64,000 bases of DNA from DATIRA01 sp963766505 (GTDB lineage Bacteria; Pseudomonadota; Gammaproteobacteria; Steroidobacterales; Steroidobacteraceae): NCBI GenBank assembly GCA_963766505.1, contig CAVYAL010000002.1:248001-312000 (forward strand), given 5' to 3'. The notes beneath the pieces were generated by a model that made no database searches, was not told where the DNA came from, and saw only the letters and a list, made by a program, of their open reading frames with translations. The number at the start of each line of letters is the position of its first letter. The first letter of the stretch is position 1. The position numbers and the translations under genes are program-made. Positions 9,827 to 18,522 of the stretch are shown in pieces.

Positions 9827-11659
9827 ATGACCGCGATGAACTCGCAGCAGCTGATCGAACTTCTTCGCGCCGTGCTGCGCGGAGAGGCACAGGTGGATGA
9901 ACTGGTCGCCGAGGTCGAGCGGGCCCTCGGCAGCGGGCGCCAGGACACGGCAGGGTTCCTCGAGGAACTCGAAGCCTCGTATGGGCGCAACGAAGTCCGG
10001 TACGACCTCTACCTGCACTTGAAGGATCGGCTGATCCAGCGCGCCGCGTCCCCGCCCGAGGGCGCCACGGTACTGCGGCAGGCGGCCGACGCCACATCGT
10101 CGGCGGAGCGCACGATCCTCCGACCCGCGGCCACCGGCCCGTCGGCGCGCGCAGCTGCCAGTCGACCGCGGAGTGTCCCTGCAGGAAGCCCGGTCACCGG
10201 CGCGGGATGGGAGGATGTCGACGGCTGGACGTCGGGTGTCGAGCAGCCGCTCGAGCCCGGTGTCGTCGTCAAGAGCCGGTTCGTGCTGGAGCAGAGAATC
10301 GGCGAAGGCGGCATGGGCGTCGTCTTCAAGGCGAAGGACCTGCGCAAGGAGGAGGCGCAGGACCGCGATCCTTCCGTAGCGATCAAGTTCCTGAGTTCCG
10401 AATTCCGCAAGCATCCCGAGGCGCTCAAGGCACTGCAGCGGGAGACACGGCGCGCGCAGACGCTGGCACATCCGAACATCGTCACCGTCTACGATTTCGA
10501 TCGCGACGGCACGCTGATCTTCATGACGATGGAGTTTCTCGGCGGCGAGCCGCTCGATCGCTTCATCCAACGTCATCCGCAGGGCGTCCGGTTCAAGGAG
10601 GCCTGGCCGATCATCGAGGGAGCAGGCCGGGCACTGATGTACGCGCACGAGCAGGGCGTCGTGCATGCGGACTTCAAGCCGGGAAACGTCTTCGTCGCGG
10701 ACGGCACGAAGGGCCGTCAGGTCAAGGTGCTGGATTTCGGAATCGCACGCGCGCTCGTGTCGCCCGGAGACGGACCTGCCGAGGGCACGAGATTCGACGC
10801 GGGCTCACTCGGTGCGCTGACGCCGGGCTACGCGAGCCCCGAGATGCTTCTCGGCGAGGACCCTGACCCGCGTGACGATGTATACGCGCTGGCCTGCGTC
10901 GCGTACGAAGTGCTCACCGGCAGGCATCCGTTCGACGGTGTCACCGCCGTCCGGGCCGCGCATGAAGGCTTGAAGGTCAAGCGAACGCCGGGCATGCGCC
11001 GGCGCCAGTTCAAGGCGCTGGTCCGCGGACTTGCCTTCAAGCGTACGGATCGGACACCGAGTGTCGAGAACTTCCTGGACGAGATGGCGGGCCCGCTCGG
11101 GGTCAAGGGCCGGGAGATGCGCCGGGCCATCGTGTCGACGGGCTTCACAGCCGTTGCCGTCACTGCGATCGGAATCGCGCTCTGGATGTTCATGAGGCCT
11201 GACCCGGACGAGATTTTCGTCCGCAACCTGATGAAGGATGCGAAGACGCGAATCGAACAGCTGCAGTCCACGGCGACCGGCATGCCCTACGAACCTGACC
11301 TGCAGGCACGGGATTCCTTCATCAGTCAGGGTAACGATTACATCTATCTCGCGCAGCAGCCGTTCGATCCCGGCCTGCTGTCGGAAGGCGTATCGAGCGC
11401 GTACGGCGCCTTCAAGGCAGCGCTCGAGATCGATCCGTCGAGCCGGGAGGCCGCCGAGGGGATACTCCAGATCGTCCATCTCTACGAGACCGAGGCGGAA
11501 CGCGCACTCGAAGCAGGGTACTTCGAGAAAGCAGCCCAGCTGGCCGCTTACGGACTGAAGGTCGCCCCCGGCCGCGACTCGCTGGAGCAGATACGGGTCG
11601 AGGCAGAGCGGCAGATTCCGGTCAAAGACGCCAGCCGCGGCGATGGCGGACCAGGCTGA
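9827..11659 (+). CDS. ppkA: T6SS-associated serine/threonine kinase PpkA
   Basis: Membrane-anchored kinase expected to phosphorylate T6SS targets and so switch secretion on. A variable N-terminus (1-145) precedes a Hanks-type kinase domain (about 148-400) with Gly-Glu-Gly-Gly-Met-Gly, Val-Ala-Ile-Lys, His-Ala-Asp-Phe-Lys-Pro-Gly-Asn (about 280) and Asp-Phe-Gly, so all catalytic residues are present. One transmembrane segment (about 435-457) exposes a roughly 150-aa helical, TPR-like C-terminus to the periplasm. I chose ATG 9827 (ATG 9836 is an alternative) because an upstream start at 9749 would overlap the phosphatase gene by 62 nt. It is the last intact gene of the T6SS operon. Confidence 0.92.
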   Translation: MTAMNSQQLIELLRAVLRGEAQVDELVAEVERALGSGRQDTAGFLEELEASYGRNEVRYDLYLHLKDRLIQRAASPPEGATVLRQAADATSSAERTILRPAATGPSARAAASRPRSVPAGSPVTGAGWEDVDGWTSGVEQPLEPGVVVKSRFVLEQRIGEGGMGVVFKAKDLRKEEAQDRDPSVAIKFLSSEFRKHPEALKALQRETRRAQTLAHPNIVTVYDFDRDGTLIFMTMEFLGGEPLDRFIQRHPQGVRFKEAWPIIEGAGRALMYAHEQGVVHADFKPGNVFVADGTKGRQVKVLDFGIARALVSPGDGPAEGTRFDAGSLGALTPGYASPEMLLGEDPDPRDDVYALACVAYEVLTGRHPFDGVTAVRAAHEGLKVKRTPGMRRRQFKALVRGLAFKRTDRTPSVENFLDEMAGPLGVKGREMRRAIVSTGFTAVAVTAIGIALWMFMRPDPDEIFVRNLMKDAKTRIEQLQSTATGMPYEPDLQARDSFISQGNDYIYLAQQPFDPGLLSEGVSSAYGAFKAALEIDPSSREAAEGILQIVHLYETEAERALEAGYFEKAAQLAAYGLKVAPGRDSLEQIRVEAERQIPVKDASRGDGGPG

Positions 11660-11676
11660 CGACGGTCCGGCTGTCC

Positions 11677-12499
11677 TTGCGCAAGTCCGCCTATCCGCGA
11701 GTCGCCGTCGTCCTTTGCGTCGGACTGATGGCGGGATGCAGCTCTGCGCCCCAGCGTATCGACGAGCAGGCTCGACTGCTCGGCTACACCCGTACGGTCA
11801 TGCAGGGCGACGCTTATGCACACGTCGTGTATGCGAAGCCTGCGCAGGCGGTCGGCGGGCCGCTCCACGTATACATCGAGGGCGACGGCCAGCCGTACCT
11901 CCAGCGAAGCATCGTGGCTGCGGATCCGACGCCCCGGCGACCCGTCATGCTGCAGCTGATGGCGCTGGACGCCGAGACCGCCGTGTACGTGGGCAGGCCG
12001 TGTTACTTCGGGCTGGCGACGACGCCGCCGTGCACACCACTAGCCTGGACTGTCGATCGGTTCAGTGCCCGGGCCATCGACAGCATGGCCGAGGTCATCG
12101 AGCGACTGCAGGTCGAAGGCCGGCACGAAGTCATCGCACTGTTCGGCCACAGCGGTGGCGGAACGATGGCCGTATTACTCGCGCGACGGCTGCCCGGCGC
12201 GACGCGGGTCGTGACGCTGGCGGGAAACCTGGACATCGATGCCTGGAGCGAGCTGCACGGCTACAGTCCCTTGCGTGGATCGCTGAATCCAGTCAGCGAA
12301 GGTCCCGCTGCCGGGGCGGATCGATCAGCTGCACCTCGCCGGCGAGCTCGACCGGAACGTTCCGCCGCAGCTCATCGCGGATGCGGCGGATCTACTCGGT
12401 GCACCCGGCATACGAATCCTGGCGGGTGTCGGGCATGCATGCTGCTGGGACGGGGAGTGGCCGGACATCATCGCCAGCCACTCCCTGTCGCCGGATTGA
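11677..12499 (+). pseudogene. Alpha/beta-hydrolase-like lipoprotein with a frameshift
   Basis: From a TTG at 11677 the product has a lipoprotein signal (Leu-Met-Ala-Gly-Cys, Cys21) and an alpha/beta-hydrolase core with Gly-His-Ser-Gly-Gly-Gly as the nucleophile elbow. After about 12300 the reading frame stops making sense. The +1 frame from about 12308 continues the fold (Leu-Pro-Gly-Arg-Ile-Asp-Gln-Leu-His-Leu-Ala-Gly, then a Gly-His-Ala-Cys-Cys-Trp tail with a probable catalytic His) and ends with TGA at 12497-12499. One extra base in the run at 12300-12307 explains this. It separates the Ser from the His, so the protein is either dead or the base is a sequencing error. It starts 17 nt after ppkA. 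The substrate is unknown. Confidence 0.72.
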
Positions 12500-12501
12500 A
12501 T

Positions 12502-13878
12502 CTAGCGGAACTGGTAGCGCAGGCCCACCGTGATCAGGCTGTAGTCGATCGAGTCCAGGCTCGAGACGCTTTCGTAATCCACGAAGCCCGCGACGCCATT
12601 TGCGAACACGGCCGAGGCGCCGATCGCCCAGCGGTAGAAGGACGTGTCGGGCTTGTCTGAAGTCACGCGCGCCGTTGTTTCGGGAGTGCGGAACGGGTCC
12701 GAGACGTACTGGATGGAGAACCTAGTGCGGCCGTCCTCCTGCTCACTGACATAGACGGCCCGCGCGTATGGAGAAACGATGCCCCAGCTCATGCTGGCTG
12801 CGTAACTCACGTCGAAGCCGGCCTGCAGCTGCAGCGACTCGGCGCTCTGGTCCTGGTAACGGAGGTTCAGCTCAGGATTGTTGCCGCCTTTCTCCGAGAA
12901 ACCATCCACGTCCACGTCCACGTAGCTGATGGCCGCGATGGGCCCGAACTGCCAGCCGCCGGAAGTGAACACATAGCCCAGACTCAGGCCTGCATACAGC
13001 GAATTGCTGTCCGTGCTGCCACGCGCCGTGTGGTCGATCGAGTCCGTCTCGCCCGGAGTGCTGGTCTGCGTGATGTCGTAGCGCACCCGTCTCAGCGAGT
13101 CGTAGCTGGCGGAGCCATAGCTCAGGATCCCGTCGACATAGAAACTCTGACCGAACCATGATCCGAACACGGATCCGGTCAATCCGTCGCCGGACAGCGA
13201 ACCACCGTCGTCGTAGTCAGTGCTGCTGTCAGCGTAGGAAAGCGCCAGGCCGCCGACAAAGCTGTCGGAGAACCGATAGTCAACGCCACCGGTAATTGCC
13301 CACAGGTCGAAGTCGTAGGCAGCCTCATTAGCGGTTCGCGACTTGTCGCCGGACCCGAAACTGCCGTTGACGAATACGCCGAGCCGACCGTCCATGTAGC
13401 CCACATCGCCATCGCCGGCTGCCCCGCCGTTCTGCAACAGGCTCACGACCGGGTCCGAAGCGTTGCTGGCCATTGCGATGCCGCCCGTGGCCGACCTGAG
13501 GCTGGCCAGGCGCGAGGCGATATTCGAGAAGTTGGTCCGATTGAAATTGATGGAATTGGCCTTGGGGGCGTTCAGTTCCTCGGAGGTGATGGCCTGCAGC
13601 GCGTCACCCTGCTCGGTCGGGTCGCTGGCGCGCACGACCCGGCCGCAACGGTCGAGAAGCTGCTGTTCCATCTCCGTCAGACCATCCGGCTCGGCTCGCT
13701 TGCGGACGAGGCTCGGGCACAGGGCAGGGTCCTCCGCTGCCGGTAGCGACGTATTCCTGATTGCGAGCGCCATCGACGACTGGTTTGCGTTCAGGTCAGC
13801 GGCCGTAGCGGTCTGTGGCGCCAGGACCGCCGCAACGACGGCCGCCCCGAGGCGAGTGCATGGACAGTCGACTGGCAA
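12502..13878 (-). CDS. Autotransporter-type outer-membrane beta-barrel protein
   Basis: Exported protein of about 458 aa. A signal peptide ends near Gln-Thr-Ala-Thr-Ala-Ala (about residue 27). A roughly 130-residue polar helical region with two Cys follows. From about 165 comes an autotransporter beta-domain with alternating strands and an aromatic C-terminus (Leu-Arg-Tyr-Gln-Phe-Arg). No long beta-helix passenger is present, so it may be a porin-like barrel or display only a short domain. The only in-frame start with a signal peptide is TTG 13878; GGAGG lies a loose 13 nt upstream. It converges on the broken hydrolase gene with 2 nt between stops. Confidence 0.8.
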   Translation of the reverse strand: MPVDCPCTRLGAAVVAAVLAPQTATAADLNANQSSMALAIRNTSLPAAEDPALCPSLVRKRAEPDGLTEMEQQLLDRCGRVVRASDPTEQGDALQAITSEELNAPKANSINFNRTNFSNIASRLASLRSATGGIAMASNASDPVVSLLQNGGAAGDGDVGYMDGRLGVFVNGSFGSGDKSRTANEAAYDFDLWAITGGVDYRFSDSFVGGLALSYADSSTDYDDGGSLSGDGLTGSVFGSWFGQSFYVDGILSYGSASYDSLRRVRYDITQTSTPGETDSIDHTARGSTDSNSLYAGLSLGYVFTSGGWQFGPIAAISYVDVDVDGFSEKGGNNPELNLRYQDQSAESLQLQAGFDVSYAASMSWGIVSPYARAVYVSEQEDGRTRFSIQYVSDPFRTPETTARVTSDKPDTSFYRWAIGASAVFANGVAGFVDYESVSSLDSIDYSLITVGLRYQFR

Positions 13879-14325
13879 TCCGGCCTGGGTTCCTCCGCCT
13901 GAGCTGATGCATCGTCAAGTCTCCTCTCGTCCGTCGTCTTGATTGTCGATGGTAACGCCCGCCGTGCGAGCTACCCCCGATGCTTGTTCTTCGTCCCGGT
14001 CCTGCGCCGCTTCACGCAGCGGAGCCTGCCAGCAGCCCGCCTGCTGCTGGTAACCAGGTGCCCGCAGCATACACGCACGCGACTGTCTTTTGCTCGCGCG
14101 CGTCGGAGCGTGCAGTGTGCGGTGCAGCAAGAAGTCTCGGACTCACAGGCTGCCCTGATGGCCGGTAGCCTCTCGGCGCCACTGCTTGTGACAGAAGTCC
14201 CCGGGGTATAGTCTGCCCCGGACATGCTGACCGCGATCGAGCGAGCGGCAGCACCGACCAGCCCAACGAGTGAACAGGCAGCCGCTGCGACCAGCGCGGC
14301 GCTGTCTTTTGGCAGGAGAGTCGCC
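13879..14325. other. Intergenic region between divergent genes
   Basis: About 450 bp without a convincing gene, holding the 5' regions of the beta-barrel gene (left) and the caspase gene (right). Short inverted repeats are visible near 14034-14054 and at 14201-14221. Apparent small ORFs here have no family pattern and no ribosome site. Confidence 0.6.
14186..14212 (+). promoter_or_regulatory. Weak sigma70-like promoter candidate for the caspase gene
   Basis: TTGTGA (14186-14191) and TATAGT (14207-14212) are separated by 15 nt. That is short for sigma70, so this is only a candidate. The -10 lies in the loop of a CCGGGG/CCCCGG inverted repeat (14201-14221) that could act as an operator. The caspase start codon is about 114 nt downstream. 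Confidence 0.25.
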
Positions 14326-16803
14326 ATGGCAAGCATGCGGTCATGTGCAGGTTCGATCAGTAAGGGGCCGTTGCTGCTCGCGCTGGGCGTCGCGGCGACG
14401 ACGCTGGCGGCTGGGTTCCCGGCGCGCCCGGCAGCCGCCGAGCGACCCGGCGCGCTCCCGCAGGACCCGAATCGCGTGCTCGTCGTCGATTGCCTGCTGC
14501 CCGGACAGGTACGCAAGCTCGGCGGCCAGATGACCTACCTGGCACCGCGACGCCCCATCAAGACGACGGCGTCGGACTGCGAGATCCGCGGCGGAGAGTA
14601 CGTGGCGTACGATCGCGCGAATTACCAGACCGCGCTGCAGGTCTGGATGCCTCAGGCTGAGTCGGGCGATGCCGAGGCACAGACCTACGTCGGTGAAATC
14701 TTCGAGCGGGGACTCGGACGTCCGTCCGACTACGGCGAAGCGGCCCGGTGGTATGAAAAAGCGGCGCAGCAGGGCTACGCCCGGGCACAGATCAACCTGG
14801 CCTACCTCTACGAGCAGGGTCTCGGAGTCCCGGCCGATCCGTTAAAGGCGCTCAACCTGTACCGGCAGGGCTCGGGCATCACGGACGACGCACTGACCTA
14901 CGCGTCCGAAGTGACGGCGGTTCGCAGCGAGATGCAGGCGACCATCGACGACCTGACGTCGCAGCTCGAGCAGCAGAATTCGCGGGTGGCCGAGCTCAAG
15001 AGCGAGCTGGACTCCAGCCAGTCGCAACTCTCGGCGCAGCGTGCCGCCCTTGCGTCCGCGAGAGCCGAGGCCAGGAACCTCGGCGAGCAGGTCGCCGAGC
15101 TCAAGTCGCAGGATGTCGCGGATCCCACCCGGATCGCGGAGTTGAAGCGCCTCGAGGCAGAGCTCAACACCCGCGAGCAGCGACTGGCCGTCGAGGAGCA
15201 GAACGTGGCGAGCCTCGAGGCAGCCGCTGCGACGCAGCGCGCGGCGCTGGCCGATCAGCTCAAATCAGCCGCCGAGAAGGACCTCGCGCTGCGCAACCAG
15301 CTGGCGGACGTGACGCAGTCGCGCAACGAGCTGCAGCAGCAGCTCGTGCAGACCCAGCGCAAGCTGCTCGATACGGAACAGCAGGTCGCACGGCTTAGGG
15401 TGGACCTGACCAGCGAACGGGCCCGGATCACGGCCGACAAGGCCGACCTGGCGCGCCAGAGCGCCTCGGCTGCAACGTCGGGCAGCGCCGAGCGTGCAAA
15501 GATGCAGGCCGAGATCGAAGCCAGGGAGCGCCGCCTGGCCGGGCAGCAGGAACAGATCGACAAGCTGCTCGCGCAGCAGCGCCAGTACACGGCCGAACTC
15601 GAGAAACTGCGTAGCGAGCAACGCACGGGAAGCCAGGCACAGCAGGCGCAGCTCGCATCGACGCGCTCGGAACTGGCGACGACGCAGCGCCGGCTGCTCG
15701 ACACCGAGCAGCGGGTAGCCGACCTCACCGCGCAGCTCGAGGCCGAGCGCCGTCAGATCGCGCTGGAACGCGACCAGTTGAACCGCCGCGCGGCGGCAGC
15801 CGGAGCCACGAAGCAGGCAGAGATCGACGCACTGAAGGGTCAGCTCGCCGACCGCGAGCGCAGGCTGGGTGACCAGGAGAAGCTGATCGCGGCGCTGAAG
15901 GTCGATTCGCAGCGCGACCAGGCACGCATCCGGCAGCTCGAGGCGATGCCCGTCCAGCAGGTGGCGGTGCGCAGCACCACGGCGGCGAAGCCGATGCCGG
16001 CGTCGCTGCCGCCGGTGCCCAAGCGCAACATTCCGCCGGAACTCACCCGGGGCACCTATCACGCGCTGATCATCGGCAACAACAACTACCAGAACATGCC
16101 GAAGTTGCGCACGGCCGTCGGCGATGCGGAAGCGCTCGATGACGTGCTGCGAACGCGCTACGGCTTCAAGACCCGGGTGCTGGTCGATGCAAGCCGGGCC
16201 GAGATTCTCAATGCCCTGAACGACTACACCCGGCCGAAATCGGGATGGACGCTGGCGGAGGACGACAAGCTGCTGATCTACTACGCGGGCCACGGCGAGC
16301 TCGACCGGACCAGCAATCGGGGGTACTGGCTGCCGGTCAACGCGCAGCGCGACAGCAACACCGAGTGGATCTCCGACGACATGATATCGGGCACGCTCAA
16401 CATCATTCCCGCGCGCCACGTCATGGTGGTGGCCGACACCTGCTACGCAGGCACGCTGACACGCAGCACCGGCGTGACTTACCGGAGCTCGGCGGACGAA
16501 GCTGCCCAGATGAAGGTGCTGGTCTACAAGGCGAGAAATCGCTCGCGGACAGTTCTGGCGGCGGGTGGTGACAGCCCGGTGGCGGACTCCGCCGGTGGCG
16601 ATCACAGCATCTTCGCCGAAGCGATTCTCGCGGTCCTGGCGAAGAACGATCGCGTGCTGGACGGGCAGGCCCTGTACAACGCGATCTACGACGATGTACG
16701 TCGGCAGAGCGAGAAGCTGGGACTGCCGCAGGATCCCCGCTACGACCAGATCCGTGGCGCGGGGCACCGCAACGGCGAGTTCCTGTTCATTCCGTCGGCC
16801 TGA
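14326..16803 (+). CDS. Exported caspase-like (C14) protease with SEL1 repeats and long coiled coil
   Basis: An 825-aa protein with an N-terminal signal peptide or anchor (hydrophobic about 17-32, Ala-rich cleavage region to about 38). Two SEL1-type helical repeats (about 100-175) are followed by about 360 residues of Glu/Gln/Arg/Ala-rich coiled coil (185-545) and a clan CD caspase domain (about 575-820). The catalytic dyad is intact: His656 in Tyr-Tyr-Ala-Gly-His-Gly-Glu and Cys706 in Asp-Thr-Cys-Tyr-Ala-Gly. ATG 14326 is preceded by AGGAGAG at a good distance; the longer start at 14224 lacks a ribosome site and buries the signal. Such metacaspase-type enzymes cut after basic residues. The substrate here is unknown, and the coiled coil suggests oligomerisation or a partner. 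Confidence 0.88.
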   Translation: MASMRSCAGSISKGPLLLALGVAATTLAAGFPARPAAAERPGALPQDPNRVLVVDCLLPGQVRKLGGQMTYLAPRRPIKTTASDCEIRGGEYVAYDRANYQTALQVWMPQAESGDAEAQTYVGEIFERGLGRPSDYGEAARWYEKAAQQGYARAQINLAYLYEQGLGVPADPLKALNLYRQGSGITDDALTYASEVTAVRSEMQATIDDLTSQLEQQNSRVAELKSELDSSQSQLSAQRAALASARAEARNLGEQVAELKSQDVADPTRIAELKRLEAELNTREQRLAVEEQNVASLEAAAATQRAALADQLKSAAEKDLALRNQLADVTQSRNELQQQLVQTQRKLLDTEQQVARLRVDLTSERARITADKADLARQSASAATSGSAERAKMQAEIEARERRLAGQQEQIDKLLAQQRQYTAELEKLRSEQRTGSQAQQAQLASTRSELATTQRRLLDTEQRVADLTAQLEAERRQIALERDQLNRRAAAAGATKQAEIDALKGQLADRERRLGDQEKLIAALKVDSQRDQARIRQLEAMPVQQVAVRSTTAAKPMPASLPPVPKRNIPPELTRGTYHALIIGNNNYQNMPKLRTAVGDAEALDDVLRTRYGFKTRVLVDASRAEILNALNDYTRPKSGWTLAEDDKLLIYYAGHGELDRTSNRGYWLPVNAQRDSNTEWISDDMISGTLNIIPARHVMVVADTCYAGTLTRSTGVTYRSSADEAAQMKVLVYKARNRSRTVLAAGGDSPVADSAGGDHSIFAEAILAVLAKNDRVLDGQALYNAIYDDVRRQSEKLGLPQDPRYDQIRGAGHRNGEFLFIPSA

Positions 16804-16848
16804 CCCTTACGCGAGGCCGGCGTCAGTCGGGCAGCGCGATCCCTTCGC

Positions 16849-18435
16849 TCATGCCGCGACAGCCTGCTCAGCCGGAGCCGACGTGCGGATCAGGTGGTCG
16901 AACGCCGCGAGTGCGGCCTTGGAGCCCTCGCCCATCGCGATGACGATCTGCTTGTAGGGCGTCGTGGTCGCGTCGCCCGCCGCAAAGACGCCGGCCATCG
17001 ACGTCTGACCGCGCGCATCCACCTCGATCTCGCCGCGAGGCGTGAGCGCGATGCTGCCCGCCAGCCATTCGGTGTTCGGCAGCAGCCCGATCTGCACGAA
17101 AACACCCTCGAGCTCGACGCGATGCATTTCGCCGGAGCGCCGATCGCGGTAGCTGAGGCCGGTCACGCGGCCGTCACTGCCGTGCACCTCGGTGGTCTGT
17201 GCAGAGACGATCACGCGAACGTTGGGGAGGCTCCGGAGCTTTCGCTGCAGCACCTCGTCGGCCCGCAGGCGGCCGTCGTACTCGATCAATGTGACCTGCG
17301 AGACGAGGCCCGCAAGATCGATGGCTGCCTCGACCCCCGAGTTTCCGCCGCCGATCACGGCCACGCGCTTGCCCTTGAACAGCGGTCCGTCGCAGTGCGG
17401 GCAATACGCCACGCCACGCCCGCGGTACTCGCGCTCGCCCGGGACGTTCATCTCGCGCCAGCGTGCGCCGGTCGACAGGATGACGCTGCGGCTGCGCAGG
17501 CTCGCGCCGTTCGCAAGCTCCACGGTCAGCAGGCCGTCGGCGTCCGCAGGCTGCAGCGAGACCGCGCGCTGCAGGTCCATGACGTCGACCTCGTAGCTGC
17601 TGACATGGCTCTCCAGCGCCGCAGCGAGCTTCGGGCCCTCCGTCTGCGGGACTGAAATGAAATTCTCGATGCCGAGCGTGTCGAGCAGCTGCCCCCCGAA
17701 GCGCTCGGCGACGACACCCGTGCGAACGCCCTTGCGCGCCGCGTATACCGCGGCGGACGCGCCGGCCGGACCGCCACCGACGACCAGCACGTCGAAAGGG
17801 GGCTTCGCCGCGAGTTTCCCGGCCTCGCGCGAGCCAGCGTCCTTGTCGAGCTTCGCGAGGATCTCCGCGATGCTCATCCGGCCCTGGCCGAACGGCTCCC
17901 CGTTCAGGTAGACCGAGGGCACGGCCATGATCTGCCTTTGTTCGACTTCCTGCTGGAACAGCGCGCCGTCGATCATCGTGCAGCGTACCCGCGGGTTCCG
18001 CACCGCCATCATGTTCAACGCCTGCACGACCTCGGGGCAGTTCTGACAGCTGAGCGAGATGTACACCTCGAACTCGAGGTCCTGCTCGATCGAGTCGACC
18101 TGTTCGATGATGGAGGCGTCGGCCTTGGGCGGATGACCACCGGCCTGCAGCAGTGCAAGCACCAGCGAGGTGAACTCGTGACCCATCGGCACTCCGGCGA
18201 AGCGGATGCCCATCTGGGCACCGACGCGGCTCACGCTGAACGAGGGCACGCGGACCGAGCCATCGGGCTCACGCTGCTCGAGCGTGATCAGGCTGGACAG
18301 CGTTGCGATCTCGCTCAGCAGCTCGCGCATTTCCCGCGCCGCGTCGCTCTCGTCCAGCGTCGCGACGATTTCTACCGGCTCGGTCAGGCGCGCCAGGTAA
18401 GCCTGCAGCTGCTGCTTCAGCGTGGCATCGAGCAT
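16849..18435 (-). CDS. ahpF: Alkyl hydroperoxide reductase subunit F
   Basis: NAD(P)H- and FAD-dependent reductase that recycles AhpC. At 528 aa it matches the roughly 520-aa family. The N-terminal tandem thioredoxin-fold region carries Cys-Gln-Asn-Cys near residue 130. A FAD site (Gly-Gly-Gly-Pro-Ala-Gly) follows, then the thioredoxin-reductase module with Cys-Pro-His-Cys near 345, the NAD site Gly-Gly-Gly-Asn-Ser-Gly, and the C-terminal Ala-Gly-Asp-Ala-Thr motif. ATG 18435 has AAGGAGT upstream. It is the second gene of ahpC-ahpF, separated by an 87-nt spacer containing a strong hairpin. Confidence 0.97.
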   Translation of the reverse strand: MLDATLKQQLQAYLARLTEPVEIVATLDESDAAREMRELLSEIATLSSLITLEQREPDGSVRVPSFSVSRVGAQMGIRFAGVPMGHEFTSLVLALLQAGGHPPKADASIIEQVDSIEQDLEFEVYISLSCQNCPEVVQALNMMAVRNPRVRCTMIDGALFQQEVEQRQIMAVPSVYLNGEPFGQGRMSIAEILAKLDKDAGSREAGKLAAKPPFDVLVVGGGPAGASAAVYAARKGVRTGVVAERFGGQLLDTLGIENFISVPQTEGPKLAAALESHVSSYEVDVMDLQRAVSLQPADADGLLTVELANGASLRSRSVILSTGARWREMNVPGEREYRGRGVAYCPHCDGPLFKGKRVAVIGGGNSGVEAAIDLAGLVSQVTLIEYDGRLRADEVLQRKLRSLPNVRVIVSAQTTEVHGSDGRVTGLSYRDRRSGEMHRVELEGVFVQIGLLPNTEWLAGSIALTPRGEIEVDARGQTSMAGVFAAGDATTTPYKQIVIAMGEGSKAALAAFDHLIRTSAPAEQAVAA

Positions 18436-18467
18436 GGGTCGGGTACTCCTTGACGTTGCGGCTAGGG

Positions 18468-18504
18468 CGTCTGCCCCGTCCGGCAATCCGGGACGGGGCA
18501 GACG
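18468..18504 (-). other. Intercistronic hairpin between ahpC and ahpF
   Basis: Two perfectly complementary 14-nt arms (18468-18481 and 18491-18504), GC-rich, with a 9-nt loop. No T-run follows on the transcribed strand, so it is more likely an RNA-stability or partial-attenuation element than a full terminator. It lies between the ahpC stop and the ahpF ribosome site. Confidence 0.7.
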
Positions 18505-18522
18505 GTGCGCAGGGGGTCGGAC

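Noticed and set aside
7009..9990. 993-codon open frame on the minus strand
   Set aside because: It is the antisense shadow of tssM and tagF-pppA in GC-rich DNA: no family motifs, Arg/Ala/Gln-rich, no ribosome site.
11677..12499. T6SS effector next to ppkA
   Set aside because: It has a lipoprotein signal and a frameshift, and no marker or Rhs/PAAR/VgrG link; location alone is not enough.
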